Shown: piece after piece, positions 8,464 through 17,732 of the stretch
How positions within the stretch are numbered: the stretch's first letter is position 1
Layout: every line of letters begins with the position of its first letter
From: Allopusillimonas sp008369125
Lineage (GTDB): Bacteria; Pseudomonadota; Gammaproteobacteria; Burkholderiales; Burkholderiaceae_B
Reading direction: 5' to 3'
DNA: 64,000 nucleotides
Assembly: GCF_008369125.1 (NCBI RefSeq)
Contig: NZ_VOAY01000006.1
Coordinates: 62,001 to 126,000 of the forward strand
Notes under the pieces: model-generated
Seen by the model: only the letters and a program-made list of their open reading frames with translations
What the model was told of the DNA's origin: nothing
The model's database searches: none
Translations under genes and position numbers: made by a program

Positions 8464-9378
8464 TCAGCGGTCGCGCCCTACGATATAGTCTGCAATACAG
8501 GCCAGACGCCCTGCTGCGGGCCCCAGGGGCAACAACGCGGCATGGGCTTGCTCGTGCAGTGACTTGAGCAGTTCTCGGGAGCCCTCAAGCCCCAGAATGG
8601 ATACATAAGTAGGTTTATTGCCGGCGGCATCCTTGCCCGCCGTTTTACCCAGTGTAGCGGTATCAGCAGTGACGTCGAGAATGTCATCCACGATCTGGAA
8701 AGCAAGACCAACCGCCGACGCGTAGGTTTCGAGCCCCTGGCGTGCCGCAGACCCGGCGCCCGCCACAATGCCTCCCAACAATACGCTGGCTTCGAGCATG
8801 GCACCCGTTTTCATGCTGTGCATCTGACGCAACTGCTCGACCGACAAAGCCTGGCCAACACTGCTGCAATCAATGGCTTGACCACCAACCATACCGAGAC
8901 TACCGGCGGAGCGCGCCAGCAACTGGGTAGCCTGAACAATGAGCGCAGGCGCAATGGGCATAAGACCGACCAGCTCGAAAGCAAGAGGCTGAAGTGCATC
9001 GCCTGCAAGCATGGCGGTGGCCTCGTCAAACTGCACATGCACCGTAGGGCGCCCGCGCCTCAGGGCGTCATCGTCCATGCACGGCAGATCGTCATGAACC
9101 AATGAATAAGCATGAACCAGCTCAACCGCCGCGGCAGCATGATCCAGAGCGATAACCTGCGCGGATGCCGCCGTACCTGACTGAAGCGAAGCCTCACCCG
9201 CCGCATACACAAGCGCAGCCCGCACCCGCTTGCCACCCCCCAGCACCGCGTAACGCATGGCTTCATGCAAGTGCACGGGCACCGCTGACGCAGGCGGCAA
9301 AAACTGGTCAAGCACAGTTTCGATATGCTGAATGCGGTCGTCGAGCCAGCCTGGAAAATCAATAGATTGACGCCCCAT
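8464..9378 (-). CDS. ispA: Farnesyl diphosphate synthase (short-chain polyprenyl synthase)
   Basis: A 304-residue all-alpha prenyltransferase. Seen: GGGKRVRAALVYAAGE at about residues 47-62 and the first aspartate-rich motif DDLPCMDDD at 96-104 followed by RRGRP. The second motif is DDILD. The two residues inserted in the first Asp motif are typical of bacterial farnesyl/geranyl synthases (DDxxxxD). It makes C15-PP from IPP and DMAPP. It begins 2 bp after the xseB stop and precedes dxs. Confidence 0.95.
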   Translation of the reverse strand: MGRQSIDFPGWLDDRIQHIETVLDQFLPPASAVPVHLHEAMRYAVLGGGKRVRAALVYAAGEASLQSGTAASAQVIALDHAAAAVELVHAYSLVHDDLPCMDDDALRRGRPTVHVQFDEATAMLAGDALQPLAFELVGLMPIAPALIVQATQLLARSAGSLGMVGGQAIDCSSVGQALSVEQLRQMHSMKTGAMLEASVLLGGIVAGAGSAARQGLETYASAVGLAFQIVDDILDVTADTATLGKTAGKDAAGNKPTYVSILGLEGSRELLKSLHEQAHAALLPLGPAAGRLACIADYIVGRDR

Positions 9379-9380
9379 GC

Positions 9381-9656
9381 CTAGCCTTCGTCGCCCGCTG
9401 CGCCCGAAAACGGCTGGAGGAGGTTTTCTTGCAGCACTTTTACCTGCTGTTCGGCCTGATCAAGCCGACGCTGGCAGATGCGCGTTAACGCCACGCCTTT
9501 TTCATAGGCGGCCAGAGACTGCTCCAGCGGCAAGCTGCCATTTTCCATCTGCGCGACAAGCGCCTCAAGCTGGGCGAGTGCCGTTTCGAAATCTTGCGGC
9601 AGCCCCGCCTCATTGTCTTCGGCCCCCTCCAGGGGCGCCGGTGTGGTGTCATTCAT
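9381..9656 (-). CDS. xseB: Exodeoxyribonuclease VII small subunit
   Basis: A 91-residue protein with the XseB core DFETALAQLEALVAQMENGSLPLEQSLAAYEKGVAL and the following RICQRRLDQAEQQV helix. It partners XseA in the bidirectional single-strand exonuclease VII. The ATG at 9654-9656 (MNDTTPAP) gives family length; longer frames upstream add unrelated residues. xseB-ispA-dxs is a common order in proteobacteria. Confidence 0.93.
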   Translation of the reverse strand: MNDTTPAPLEGAEDNEAGLPQDFETALAQLEALVAQMENGSLPLEQSLAAYEKGVALTRICQRRLDQAEQQVKVLQENLLQPFSGAAGDEG

Positions 9657-9824
9657 GGATAGAATCCGGAAAAGTAGGCGCACGGCAAACCGCTGCGCTT
9701 TTATAAATGCTGACCGAATTGTACGAGATGCAGACGCGGGCCATCGTAACACTGTGTCGGCCGTGGCCGGCAATAGGCTTGCCCACGCCTAATCCCTTCG
9801 AAAAAAACGCGATAAAACCGCTGG

Positions 9825-11051
9825 TTAATGTGATTTTTCAGCGGCCAAACCGTTAACTTGCCCGCCCGACGCTGTCAGGTGTTTTGATTGCTTACCCTCG
9901 ACTCCGTCGAAAAAGCTGTGCTCCGCTTGGGTTCCGACAACGCTGGCGGACACGGCATCATCTGTGTGGTGCACTTCGGTCCATGTGGGAGAGGCCGGGG
10001 CTGGTCCGGCCGCTGTGGGAAGTTCGGCTTTCTGGCTGCCTGCTCCCTGTTGCGGCGCAGGCGGCTTCTGCGATGCCAGCGGCTCTTGCATTGGGTCAGA
10101 CACTGGCTGTGCAGGCGCAGCCTGCTCTTTGTCGGCTTCGTGCCCAGGTTTTAGCCGTTGCTGTGTTTTGCCGCCGCTTTGCAAAATGGTTTCGCTGCGT
10201 ATGATCCGGTCTTCACTATACGTGCGCCAAATTGACAACAAGCCCGAAGCAATAATAAGGGCCATGCCAGCCCATGCAATGATATCTGGGTATGTACCCC
10301 AAAAGATAATGCCCAACACTGCAGCAAATATAATTGTGGTGTACTGCAATGCGGCAGTGAGCAAGGCCGAGCCCAGGCCAAATGCGCGTGTCATGGCCAG
10401 TTGACCGACCAGCCCCAGCACGCCAACCCCTACGAGCGCCAGCCAGCCGAACAGGCTTAAGGGTTGCCAGCCTTCAATGGCCACACCCGAGGCACCCGTG
10501 ATGCAGACACAACACGAAAAGATAAATACCGTACGCCATATCGGCTCGCCAACGCGACCCAGTTCTCGGATCTGCATCATGGCCATGGCACCAAGAGCAC
10601 CGGCCCCCAAACCAGTCAGGGCCGCCAGGAAATTGTCCCGTTCTACACTGGGCCGCAGCACGGCGAGCACGCCGAAAAAACCCAATGTGACGGCAAGAAT
10701 ACGCACCGGATCACGCTGCGAACCGCCCCACACCAGCATCCAGCCTGCAATAAACAGTGGCGCCGTATAGTTAAGACTGATGGCGGTAGACAGAGGGAGA
10801 TGGGAGATGGCAAAAAACCCCATCCACATCGAAGTGATGCCCGCTACGTTACGCCAGAGATGTAGTCGCCAGCTTGACGGAACCAGACTGCGGCGTGTGG
10901 ATGCCGTCCAGAACAGAATAAGCAAGACGGAGGGGATTCCGCGAAACAGAATGACGTGCGGCAACGACGCCCCAGCATCAGCGGCAACTTTTACACAGGC
11001 CCCCATGCCCGCGAACATGGCACTTGCCAATAACATCCACAACGACTGCAT
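9825..11051 (-). CDS. DMT-superfamily (EamA) inner-membrane transporter with long C-terminal tail
   Basis: A 408-residue protein. The first roughly 290 residues contain ten likely membrane segments arranged as two EamA repeats. Examples are MLLASAMFAGMGACVKVAADAG at the start, then GFFGVLAVLRPS closing repeat 1, and ALQYTTIIFAAVLGIIFWG in repeat 2. Members export metabolites or amino acids; the substrate cannot be told. The last roughly 110 residues are hydrophilic, rich in Ala, Pro, Gln, Glu and Ser, and predicted disordered, which is unusual for this family. The ATG at 11049-11051 is used in place of a TTG three codons upstream. It is divergent from htpX with a 179-bp gap. Confidence 0.85.
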   Translation of the reverse strand: MQSLWMLLASAMFAGMGACVKVAADAGASLPHVILFRGIPSVLLILFWTASTRRSLVPSSWRLHLWRNVAGITSMWMGFFAISHLPLSTAISLNYTAPLFIAGWMLVWGGSQRDPVRILAVTLGFFGVLAVLRPSVERDNFLAALTGLGAGALGAMAMMQIRELGRVGEPIWRTVFIFSCCVCITGASGVAIEGWQPLSLFGWLALVGVGVLGLVGQLAMTRAFGLGSALLTAALQYTTIIFAAVLGIIFWGTYPDIIAWAGMALIIASGLLSIWRTYSEDRIIRSETILQSGGKTQQRLKPGHEADKEQAAPAQPVSDPMQEPLASQKPPAPQQGAGSQKAELPTAAGPAPASPTWTEVHHTDDAVSASVVGTQAEHSFFDGVEGKQSKHLTASGGQVNGLAAEKSH

Positions 11052-11230
11052 GTCGACCAACCAGATCGGTAATCAGAATGAAGCCGTTACTATACTCTTT
11101 TGAACGACCTTAACCTGCATCATTGCTTTAAAATTGCACCCCCGCCCCCATATAACAACACGGCGCGTTACTCGCGCCCGCTATTAACCAACACTTTAGA
11201 TACAAGCCCTTACTTTAGAAACCTACCCAT

Positions 11231-12112
11231 ATGAAACGCATTGCACTGTTCCTGCTAACCAACATTGCCGTCCTGGTGGTGCTCAGCGCATCCATGAATA
11301 TCCTGGGCGTTGGCCGGTTTCTGACCGCCAACGGCCTCGACCTCAATCAGTTGCTGGTGTTTTCAATCATATTGGGCTTTGCCGGCTCAATTATTTCTTT
11401 GCTGATCAGCAAATGGATGGCCAAGCGGTCTACCGGCGCACGTGTCATTGATCCGCAGCACCCGGCCAATGCCCGCGAGGCATGGCTGGTCGACACCGTG
11501 CATCAACTGGCCGACCGCGCCGGTATTGGTCGCCCCGAAGTGGCCATCTATGAAGGTGCGCCCAACGCCTTTGCCACCGGCGCCAACCGCAACAATGCAC
11601 TGGTTGCAGTATCCACCGGCCTGCTCGAAAGCATGACCGAGGCAGAGGTTTCTGCGGTACTGGGCCACGAAGTGGCGCACGTTGCCAACGGCGACATGAT
11701 TACGCTTACCCTCATTCAGGGCGTGGTCAACACCTTTGTCGTGTTTTTTGCCCGAGTGGTAGGCTACTTTGTTGACCGGGCCATTTTCAAGACCGAGCGC
11801 GGGGTTGGCATGGGCTACTACATTACCGTTATTGCCTGCGAGCTGCTCTTTGGCGTGCTTGCATCAATTATTGTCGCGTGGTTTTCACGTCAGCGCGAAT
11901 ATAGAGCCGATGCTGGCTCAGCACATCTGCTCGGGTCACGCGAGCCCATGATCCATGCGCTCGCCCGGTTGGGCGGGCTAGAATCCGGCGACCTTCCCAA
12001 GTCATTTGAAGCCTCGGGCATTTCTGGCGGGTCGGCCATTGCTGCGCTGTTCAATACCCACCCTCCCATACCCGCTCGCATACATGCGCTGCAGGTAGCG
12101 CAAAGCGTCTAA
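11231..12112 (+). CDS. htpX: Membrane zinc metalloprotease HtpX
   Basis: A 293-residue M48B protease of the inner membrane, involved in quality control of misfolded membrane proteins alongside FtsH. Seen: two N-terminal membrane segments (about residues 5-25 and 40-60), the catalytic zinc motif HEVAH at 146-150, and two further membrane segments around 155-175 and 195-215. The downstream REYRADAGSA supplies the third zinc ligand (Glu). Full length. No clear sigma-32 promoter was recognised in the 11052-11230 gap. Confidence 0.96.
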   Translation: MKRIALFLLTNIAVLVVLSASMNILGVGRFLTANGLDLNQLLVFSIILGFAGSIISLLISKWMAKRSTGARVIDPQHPANAREAWLVDTVHQLADRAGIGRPEVAIYEGAPNAFATGANRNNALVAVSTGLLESMTEAEVSAVLGHEVAHVANGDMITLTLIQGVVNTFVVFFARVVGYFVDRAIFKTERGVGMGYYITVIACELLFGVLASIIVAWFSRQREYRADAGSAHLLGSREPMIHALARLGGLESGDLPKSFEASGISGGSAIAALFNTHPPIPARIHALQVAQSV

Positions 12113-12127
12113 CACGACGTACCGACG

Positions 12128-12160
12128 CGGGCCAGACAAGCCTGGTGGTTTGCTGGCCCG
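12128..12160 (+). terminator. Stem-loop after htpX, possible terminator without U-tract
   Basis: A GC-rich stem (CGGGCCAG at 12128-12135 with CTGGCCCG at 12153-12160, extended inward by CAAGC/GTTTG) lies 15 bp after the htpX stop. The bases that follow are C-rich rather than T-rich, so this may stabilise the 3' end rather than terminate. A second 8-bp stem (CTGCATCC/GGATGCAG) is at 12188-12209. Confidence 0.45.
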
Positions 12161-12279
12161 CCCCCACCCCTCAGTACATTTCAGTGCCTGCATCCCGCCG
12201 CGGATGCAGTTAATCGCTTCCCGCGCTTCGATAAGTCGTAGGATTCGCTGAATGCATTGTATGTATTAACTTACGATAT

Positions 12280-12309
12280 CCCCTTACGAGCAACCTTGCG
12301 TGTAAGGGG
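12280..12309 (+). promoter_or_regulatory. Palindrome covering the probable ribosome-binding site of the Na/Pi transporter gene
   Basis: CCCCTTAC (12280-12287) pairs perfectly with GTAAGGGG (12302-12309), and an inner GCAA/TTGC pair makes the region almost wholly self-complementary. The only purine-rich stretch upstream of the ATG at 12327 (AAGGGG) is inside the 3' arm. Folding would hide it. A regulatory role is inference. Confidence 0.4.
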
Positions 12310-12326
12310 TGGTTTATTATCTCGCA

Positions 12327-14000
12327 ATGAAAGAACTCTTCGCCCTTCTTAATTTTGGTGGCTTCATCGCACTATTGCTGTGGGGCGTGCACATGGTCCA
12401 GAGTGGTGTGCAGAGGGCCTTTGGCTCTGCATTGCGGGTCTGGATGGGACGTGCTCTCAGCACACGCACACGCTCATTTTTCACGGGCATGGCCATTACC
12501 GCCGCCATCCAGAGCAGTACGGCAACAGGCCTGATGATCAGCAGCTTCGCCGCCGGCGGCCTTTTGGCACTGACACCTGGCCTGGCCGCCATGCTGGGCG
12601 CCAACGTGGGCACGACCCTTATCGTGCAGCTACTGTCGTTCAATTTTACCGAGATTGCGCCGGTACTCATTCTGATCGGTGTCTGGCTATTCCGCCGCAA
12701 TCAACCCAGCCGCCGCCGCGACCTGGGTCGGGTATTTATTGGCCTGGGCCTGCTCCTGCTCGCACTGCATGAACTCGTGTTGATGTTTTCGCCGCTGCAA
12801 GACTCACAAATGCTGGGCACGCTGCTGCACTCACTGGCCGATCAACCCATACTGGCTCTGCTCTTGTCGGCCATCCTCGCCTGGGCATCTCACTCAAGTG
12901 TTGCCGTAGTCGTCATGATCATGTCACTGGCAGGTCATGGCATGGTTGAACCCCCGCTGGCTATTGCGCTGGTTCTCGGCGCCAACCTTGGTACGGCCAT
13001 CAACCCCATACTCGAAACCGGCGGCGACGACCCTGCTTCAAAACGACTGCCCATGGGTAACCTGGGCACCCGAATTGCAGGCTGCCTGCTGGCTCTCGTG
13101 CTGTTACCGTGGCTGCCACTTGCCATGAGCTACATCACCGAAAGCCCGGCTCGTGCTGTGGCAAACTTTCATACGCTTTTCAACATTATTGTATCGCTGG
13201 TGTTCTTGCCGCTGCTACCTTCTTACGCCAAACTGCTGCGCCGCATGTTCCCCAAACGCACAGACCCCAACGACCCGTCGCGCCCCGAATACCTTGATGA
13301 GTCGGCTCACGAAGTGCCTGGCATTGCGCTGGGCAATGCGGCACGCGAGGCACTGCGCGTGGCTGATTTGGTGCAAAGCCTGCTGGCCATGGCCCGCGCT
13401 GATTTTCGTCGCGACAACCGTCATCGCATTGCGCATGCTCGCTATGTGAACAATGCCGTCAATATTCTCGACAGGCATATCACTACTTATCTTGCCACGC
13501 TCGACCAAGAGTCCATGAACACAGACGACCATCGCAGGCTCAGCGAAATTCTGGCCTTTTCAACCAGCATGGCGCACGCATCAAACATCATCACCAATGG
13601 CTTGCTGGGGCATACTGCAACCTTAAGAAAAAAAGGCTGGATGCTGACTCCCGCTCAAATTGAGCAGCTCACTGAAACGCTTGACAGGCTTATTCGCAAC
13701 CAGCGTCAGGCCGCCGCACTGTTTGTTGCCGAAGACATAAAAAGCGCGCGTTTTCTGGCTTACGAAAAAGACTATTTTCGCGAGCTTGAAACGAGTGCCG
13801 CTGAGCAACATCTGCAAGACATCAAGGCAGGCAAGCTTGATCAGGCCGAGATCGGCTCGTTTTACCTTGATGTACTGCGCGACGTAAAAGCGATTAATTC
13901 ATGCCTCGTCGATGCAACGGCCTACCCCATTTTGGCCAAGCATGACGAACTGCTGCCAAACCGGTTACGAGAAACCGAAGAGGCTGCTTCAAACGAATGA
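12327..14000 (+). CDS. Na/Pi-cotransporter II family protein with PhoU-like domain
   Basis: A 557-residue protein. The N-terminal half carries the NptA/PF02690 repeats: the QSSTATGLM block near residue 55 and its inverted-repeat partner SHSSVAVVVMIM near residue 190 hold the QSS-type substrate motifs. GANVGTT and GANLGTAINP accompany them. The C-terminal half (from about residue 330) is a soluble alpha-helical PhoU-like domain. Family members, such as E. coli YjbB, mostly export phosphate or couple it to sodium. An ATG at 12327 is chosen; a GTG at 12309 is also in frame. No pst or phoB neighbours are seen, so coupling to phosphate regulation is not shown. Confidence 0.88.
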   Translation: MKELFALLNFGGFIALLLWGVHMVQSGVQRAFGSALRVWMGRALSTRTRSFFTGMAITAAIQSSTATGLMISSFAAGGLLALTPGLAAMLGANVGTTLIVQLLSFNFTEIAPVLILIGVWLFRRNQPSRRRDLGRVFIGLGLLLLALHELVLMFSPLQDSQMLGTLLHSLADQPILALLLSAILAWASHSSVAVVVMIMSLAGHGMVEPPLAIALVLGANLGTAINPILETGGDDPASKRLPMGNLGTRIAGCLLALVLLPWLPLAMSYITESPARAVANFHTLFNIIVSLVFLPLLPSYAKLLRRMFPKRTDPNDPSRPEYLDESAHEVPGIALGNAAREALRVADLVQSLLAMARADFRRDNRHRIAHARYVNNAVNILDRHITTYLATLDQESMNTDDHRRLSEILAFSTSMAHASNIITNGLLGHTATLRKKGWMLTPAQIEQLTETLDRLIRNQRQAAALFVAEDIKSARFLAYEKDYFRELETSAAEQHLQDIKAGKLDQAEIGSFYLDVLRDVKAINSCLVDATAYPILAKHDELLPNRLRETEEAASNE

Positions 14001-14171
14001 GTTTCCACGCTGCCTACTAAAGCGTAAACGCGGCAGGCGGCTCAGTGCACAAAAGCTTTAAGGCGTGCCGCCCATTGCGGTGCTGCAATGGTCTGCCAGT
14101 TTGCACAAGCAATCGGCAGGCCTGTAAGCGCTAAAGCCTATATCAGGTAGGCCTTACTTCGGGACTGGGCG

Positions 14172-14972
14172 CTACTCAACCAGATAACGTTCAAACCAGG
14201 CCAGCATTTTACCCCAGGCATCATGTGCATCGTCAGCCCGATAACTTGGCCGGTAATCTGCAAAAAAGGCATGGTTGGCTTCGGGGTAAACCACTATCTG
14301 CGACATCTGCGAAGCAGGCCCGCCCTGCTCAAGGGCTGACTCCATGCTCTTTACCTCATCAAGCGGGATGCCGTCATCTTTACCGCCATACAAACCCAGT
14401 ACTGGCGCGTGCAGCATTGGCGCCACGTCAATGGGATTGCGAGTCTGCAAAGGGCCATGACCGCGGGCAAGTCGACCATACCAGGCGACGGCCGCATTGC
14501 AGGTGGGGTTATGCGCGGCATACAACCAAACCAGGCGACCGCCCCAGCAAAACCCGGTAGCCACCAGCCGAGCCGTATCGGCACCGTGGCTTTCAGCCCA
14601 ACGGACAGCTGCGTCAAGATCAGCCAGTACTTGTTCGTCAGGGACTTTGGCCACAACATCACGGATAAGGGCCTGGATGTTGCCATACTTGCTGGCATCA
14701 CCCTGGCGTTGATATAGCTCGGGTGCCACCGCCATATAGCCCTCATGGGCCAGGCGTCGACAAACATCTTTGATGTGGTCATGCACGCCAAAAATCTCTT
14801 GTATGACGAGCACCAACGGGGGGTTTGTTTGCCCTTCGGGCACGGCGTAATACCCCTGGATAGGGCCATTGTCGCAGGCAATGTCGACCATGCCATGACG
14901 CAGGCCGTCGGCAGTGGTATGCACCGTGGTGTCGGTGCTCGAGGTAATCGACGCAATCGATGGAGAGGTCAT
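14172..14972 (-). CDS. Dienelactone hydrolase family alpha/beta hydrolase
   Basis: A 266-residue hydrolase of the DLH family. The catalytic triad is visible: the nucleophile Cys142 in GFCWGG, Asp199 or Asp200 in GGKDDGIP, and His234 in EANHAF. The first roughly 30 residues are Ser/Thr-rich and look like a loose tail rather than a signal peptide. Carboxymethylenebutenolidase activity is the family type reaction, but no chlorocatechol pathway genes are nearby. The true substrate is open. The start is the ATG at 14970-14972; a TTG four codons earlier is less likely. It lies downstream of polA on the same strand with a 39-bp gap. The 171 bp on its other side (14001-14171) hold no gene. Confidence 0.88.
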   Translation of the reverse strand: MTSPSIASITSSTDTTVHTTADGLRHGMVDIACDNGPIQGYYAVPEGQTNPPLVLVIQEIFGVHDHIKDVCRRLAHEGYMAVAPELYQRQGDASKYGNIQALIRDVVAKVPDEQVLADLDAAVRWAESHGADTARLVATGFCWGGRLVWLYAAHNPTCNAAVAWYGRLARGHGPLQTRNPIDVAPMLHAPVLGLYGGKDDGIPLDEVKSMESALEQGGPASQMSQIVVYPEANHAFFADYRPSYRADDAHDAWGKMLAWFERYLVE

Positions 14973-15011
14973 TTCAGTTTCCAATAAAAACAGACATGGG
15001 GCAGGTGAGGC

Positions 15012-17732
15012 TTAGTGGGCCTGTTCCCAGTCAGGCCCGACACCAACCTCGGCCACAAGTGGCACGGCCAACTGAGCAACATTACACATAAGGCCCGGCA
15101 GCTGCTCCGTCACGATATCAACCTCGTTGGCCGGTACATCAAGTACCAATTCGTCATGCACTTGCATAATAAGCAGAGCCTGCAGCTTTTGCGCTGTTAT
15201 CCACTCTTGCACGGCGATCATAGCCATTTTGATGAGATCAGCCGCGGTACCCTGCATGGGGGCGTTAATGGCGGCGCGTTCTGCCGCTTTTTGACGCGGC
15301 CCTTTGGCACCACGCATTTCAGGCAGCCACAGCCGCCGCCCGAACACGGTTTCGACATACCCCTGATCATGCGCCTTGGCCTTGGTCTGCTCCATGTAGG
15401 ACGCAACCCCCGGGTAACGTGCAAAATACCGGTCGATATAAGCCCGGGCCGCGTCACGGGTAATACCCAGATTGGCCGCCAGACCAAACTCGCCCATGCC
15501 ATAGATAAGACCAAAGTTAATGGCTTTGGCGGCGCGCCGCTGCTCCGACGAAACCTCTGCTTGCGTAACACCAAACACTTGTGACGCCGTGGCGCGGTGA
15601 ATGTCATCACCCCGCTCGAACGCTTGCCGCAAGTTTTTATCACCCGAAACATGGGCCATGACACGCAGCTCAATCTGCGAATAGTCAGCCGATATTATGC
15701 TGCCGCCTGGACGTGCCACAAAAGCCGCGCGCACACGACGACCTTCGGGCGTGCGTACGGGGATGTTTTGCAGATTTGGGTCTGAAGAGGCCAGCCGTCC
15801 GGTAATCACCGCCGCCTGGGCATAACGTGTGTGCACCCTGCCCGTTGTCGGGTTAATCATTTTTGGGAGCTTGTCGGTATAGGTGGACTTAAGCTTTGCC
15901 AACCCACGGTACTCCAACAGCAATGCGGGCAGTGGGTAATCACGCGCCAGCTTGCTGAGCACGTCTTCATCGGTAGAGGGGGCGCCACTTGCTGTTTTGC
16001 GCACGACGGGTAGCTCCATGCGCTGAAACAGAATTTCGCCCAGCTGCTTGGGTGAGTTCAAGTTGAACGGCTGGCCTGCAAGCTCATAGGCTTTCTGCTC
16101 GAGGTCGTGCAGTTGTTTGCCGATCTCCTGGCTTTGCTTGACCAGCAGGTCGGCATCGATACGCACACCGTTGTACTCGATGGTGGTAAGCACTGCCGAC
16201 GCTTTTATTTCGAGCAGATAGGTAGATTCAAGCCCCGGCTCAGCCGCTACTTTGGGGCGTAAGACGCGATGAAGCTGCATGGTGAAGTCTGCGTCTTCGC
16301 ACGCATAAAACGACGCTTTTTCGACCTCGACCTCGTCGAAACAAATTTGTTTGGCGCCCTTGCCGCACAAGGCCTCATAGGGTGTGCCAATGCGCCCGAG
16401 CCAGCGTTCGGCAAGCTCTTGCATGTTGACGCGTCGATGCGACTCAAGCACATACGCCTGCAGCATGGTGTCCTCTACAACGCCCGCCAGCTTGATGTCT
16501 TCATTGAGAAACACATGTGCATCGTATTTGGCATTGTGCAGCAACTTGGGCGCTGCATCGTCTTCAAGCCAGTCTTTTAAACGCTCAAGCACCATCTGCT
16601 TGCATAACTGTGTAACCTGATCAGGCCCGCGATGTGCCACGGGTATGTAGCACGCCTCACCCGGTTCGACCGACAACGACAACCCAACCAGACGTGCGCA
16701 CATGGGATCGAGCGACGTGGTTTCGGTATCGAGCGCAACAAGCTTGCCTTCGCCCAGGCGCGACACCCAGCGCTCAAGCGCCTCGGTATCAAGCACCGTT
16801 TCATAGCGCAGTTCTTCAGGCGCCTCAGGCGCCTGCACGGGAGCCCTGGCATCTTGTTCGGGCACCCGTTCCGGGTCACCGGAGAGCTCGCGCAACCACG
16901 TACGAAAACCATACTCTTCAAAAAGCTGAATCAACTGCTGTCTGTCAACCTCTGTGGGCACCAATGAATCAAGCCCATCGGCCAGGCCTGGAATATCGCA
17001 ATCGGTTTTGATCGTGATCAGATCGCGCGTCATGGGAAAATTGGGAATGGCAGCGCGCAAATTCTGACCTGCCACACCCTTGATGGTGTCGGCCTGCTCG
17101 ACCAGAGTATTAAGGTCACCAAACTGCCCCAGCCATTTGGCAGCCGTTTTGGGCCCGACTTTGTCCACCCCGGGCACATTATCAACGGTATCGCCCACTA
17201 ACATAAGATAGTCTACGATCTGCGAAGGCGAAACCCCAAACTTGAGCTTCACGCCCTCGATGTCTTGCCGCTCGCCGCTCATGGTGTTAACCAGCTCGAC
17301 ATGCTCATTCACCAATTGCGCGATGTCTTTGTCACCCGTCGAAATAATAGTGTGTACGCCCTCAGCGGCAGCGCGGCACGCCAGCGTGCCGATAATATCA
17401 TCGGCCTCGACACCGGGTACAGTCAGGACGGGCCAGCCCATGGCCGCGACAGCCTTGTGTATGGGCTCAATTTGCGCTGCCAGCTCTTCAGGCATGGACG
17501 GCCGGTTCTCTTTGTACTGCGGGTAGATATCGTCGCGAAACGTTTTGCCTTTTGCATCGAAAATGCAAGCCGCGTAATCTGCCTTGTAATCCTGAACCAG
17601 TCTCCGTAACATAGAGATGACACCATAGAGGGCGCCAGTAGGTTCGCCTTTCGCATTGCGCAGGTCTGGCATGGCGTGAAAGGCTCTGTACAGATAACTG
17701 GAACCATCAACAAGTAACAAGGTTTTTTTCAT
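15012..17732 (-). CDS. polA: DNA polymerase I
   Basis: A 906-residue three-domain PolA for Okazaki fragment processing and repair. Seen: an N-terminal 5'-3' exonuclease (LLVDGSSYLYRAFHAMPDL and STGDKDIAQLV), then an intact proofreading exonuclease (VALDTETTSLDP, so the DxE pair is present). The polymerase domain has motif A SADYSQIELRVMAH, the O-helix RRAAKAINFGLIYG, and motif C IMQVHDELVLD. Full length. Its start codon overlaps the ATG of the divergent neighbour, which leaves no room for promoters unless the neighbour starts later. Confidence 0.98.
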   Translation of the reverse strand: MKKTLLLVDGSSYLYRAFHAMPDLRNAKGEPTGALYGVISMLRRLVQDYKADYAACIFDAKGKTFRDDIYPQYKENRPSMPEELAAQIEPIHKAVAAMGWPVLTVPGVEADDIIGTLACRAAAEGVHTIISTGDKDIAQLVNEHVELVNTMSGERQDIEGVKLKFGVSPSQIVDYLMLVGDTVDNVPGVDKVGPKTAAKWLGQFGDLNTLVEQADTIKGVAGQNLRAAIPNFPMTRDLITIKTDCDIPGLADGLDSLVPTEVDRQQLIQLFEEYGFRTWLRELSGDPERVPEQDARAPVQAPEAPEELRYETVLDTEALERWVSRLGEGKLVALDTETTSLDPMCARLVGLSLSVEPGEACYIPVAHRGPDQVTQLCKQMVLERLKDWLEDDAAPKLLHNAKYDAHVFLNEDIKLAGVVEDTMLQAYVLESHRRVNMQELAERWLGRIGTPYEALCGKGAKQICFDEVEVEKASFYACEDADFTMQLHRVLRPKVAAEPGLESTYLLEIKASAVLTTIEYNGVRIDADLLVKQSQEIGKQLHDLEQKAYELAGQPFNLNSPKQLGEILFQRMELPVVRKTASGAPSTDEDVLSKLARDYPLPALLLEYRGLAKLKSTYTDKLPKMINPTTGRVHTRYAQAAVITGRLASSDPNLQNIPVRTPEGRRVRAAFVARPGGSIISADYSQIELRVMAHVSGDKNLRQAFERGDDIHRATASQVFGVTQAEVSSEQRRAAKAINFGLIYGMGEFGLAANLGITRDAARAYIDRYFARYPGVASYMEQTKAKAHDQGYVETVFGRRLWLPEMRGAKGPRQKAAERAAINAPMQGTAADLIKMAMIAVQEWITAQKLQALLIMQVHDELVLDVPANEVDIVTEQLPGLMCNVAQLAVPLVAEVGVGPDWEQAH

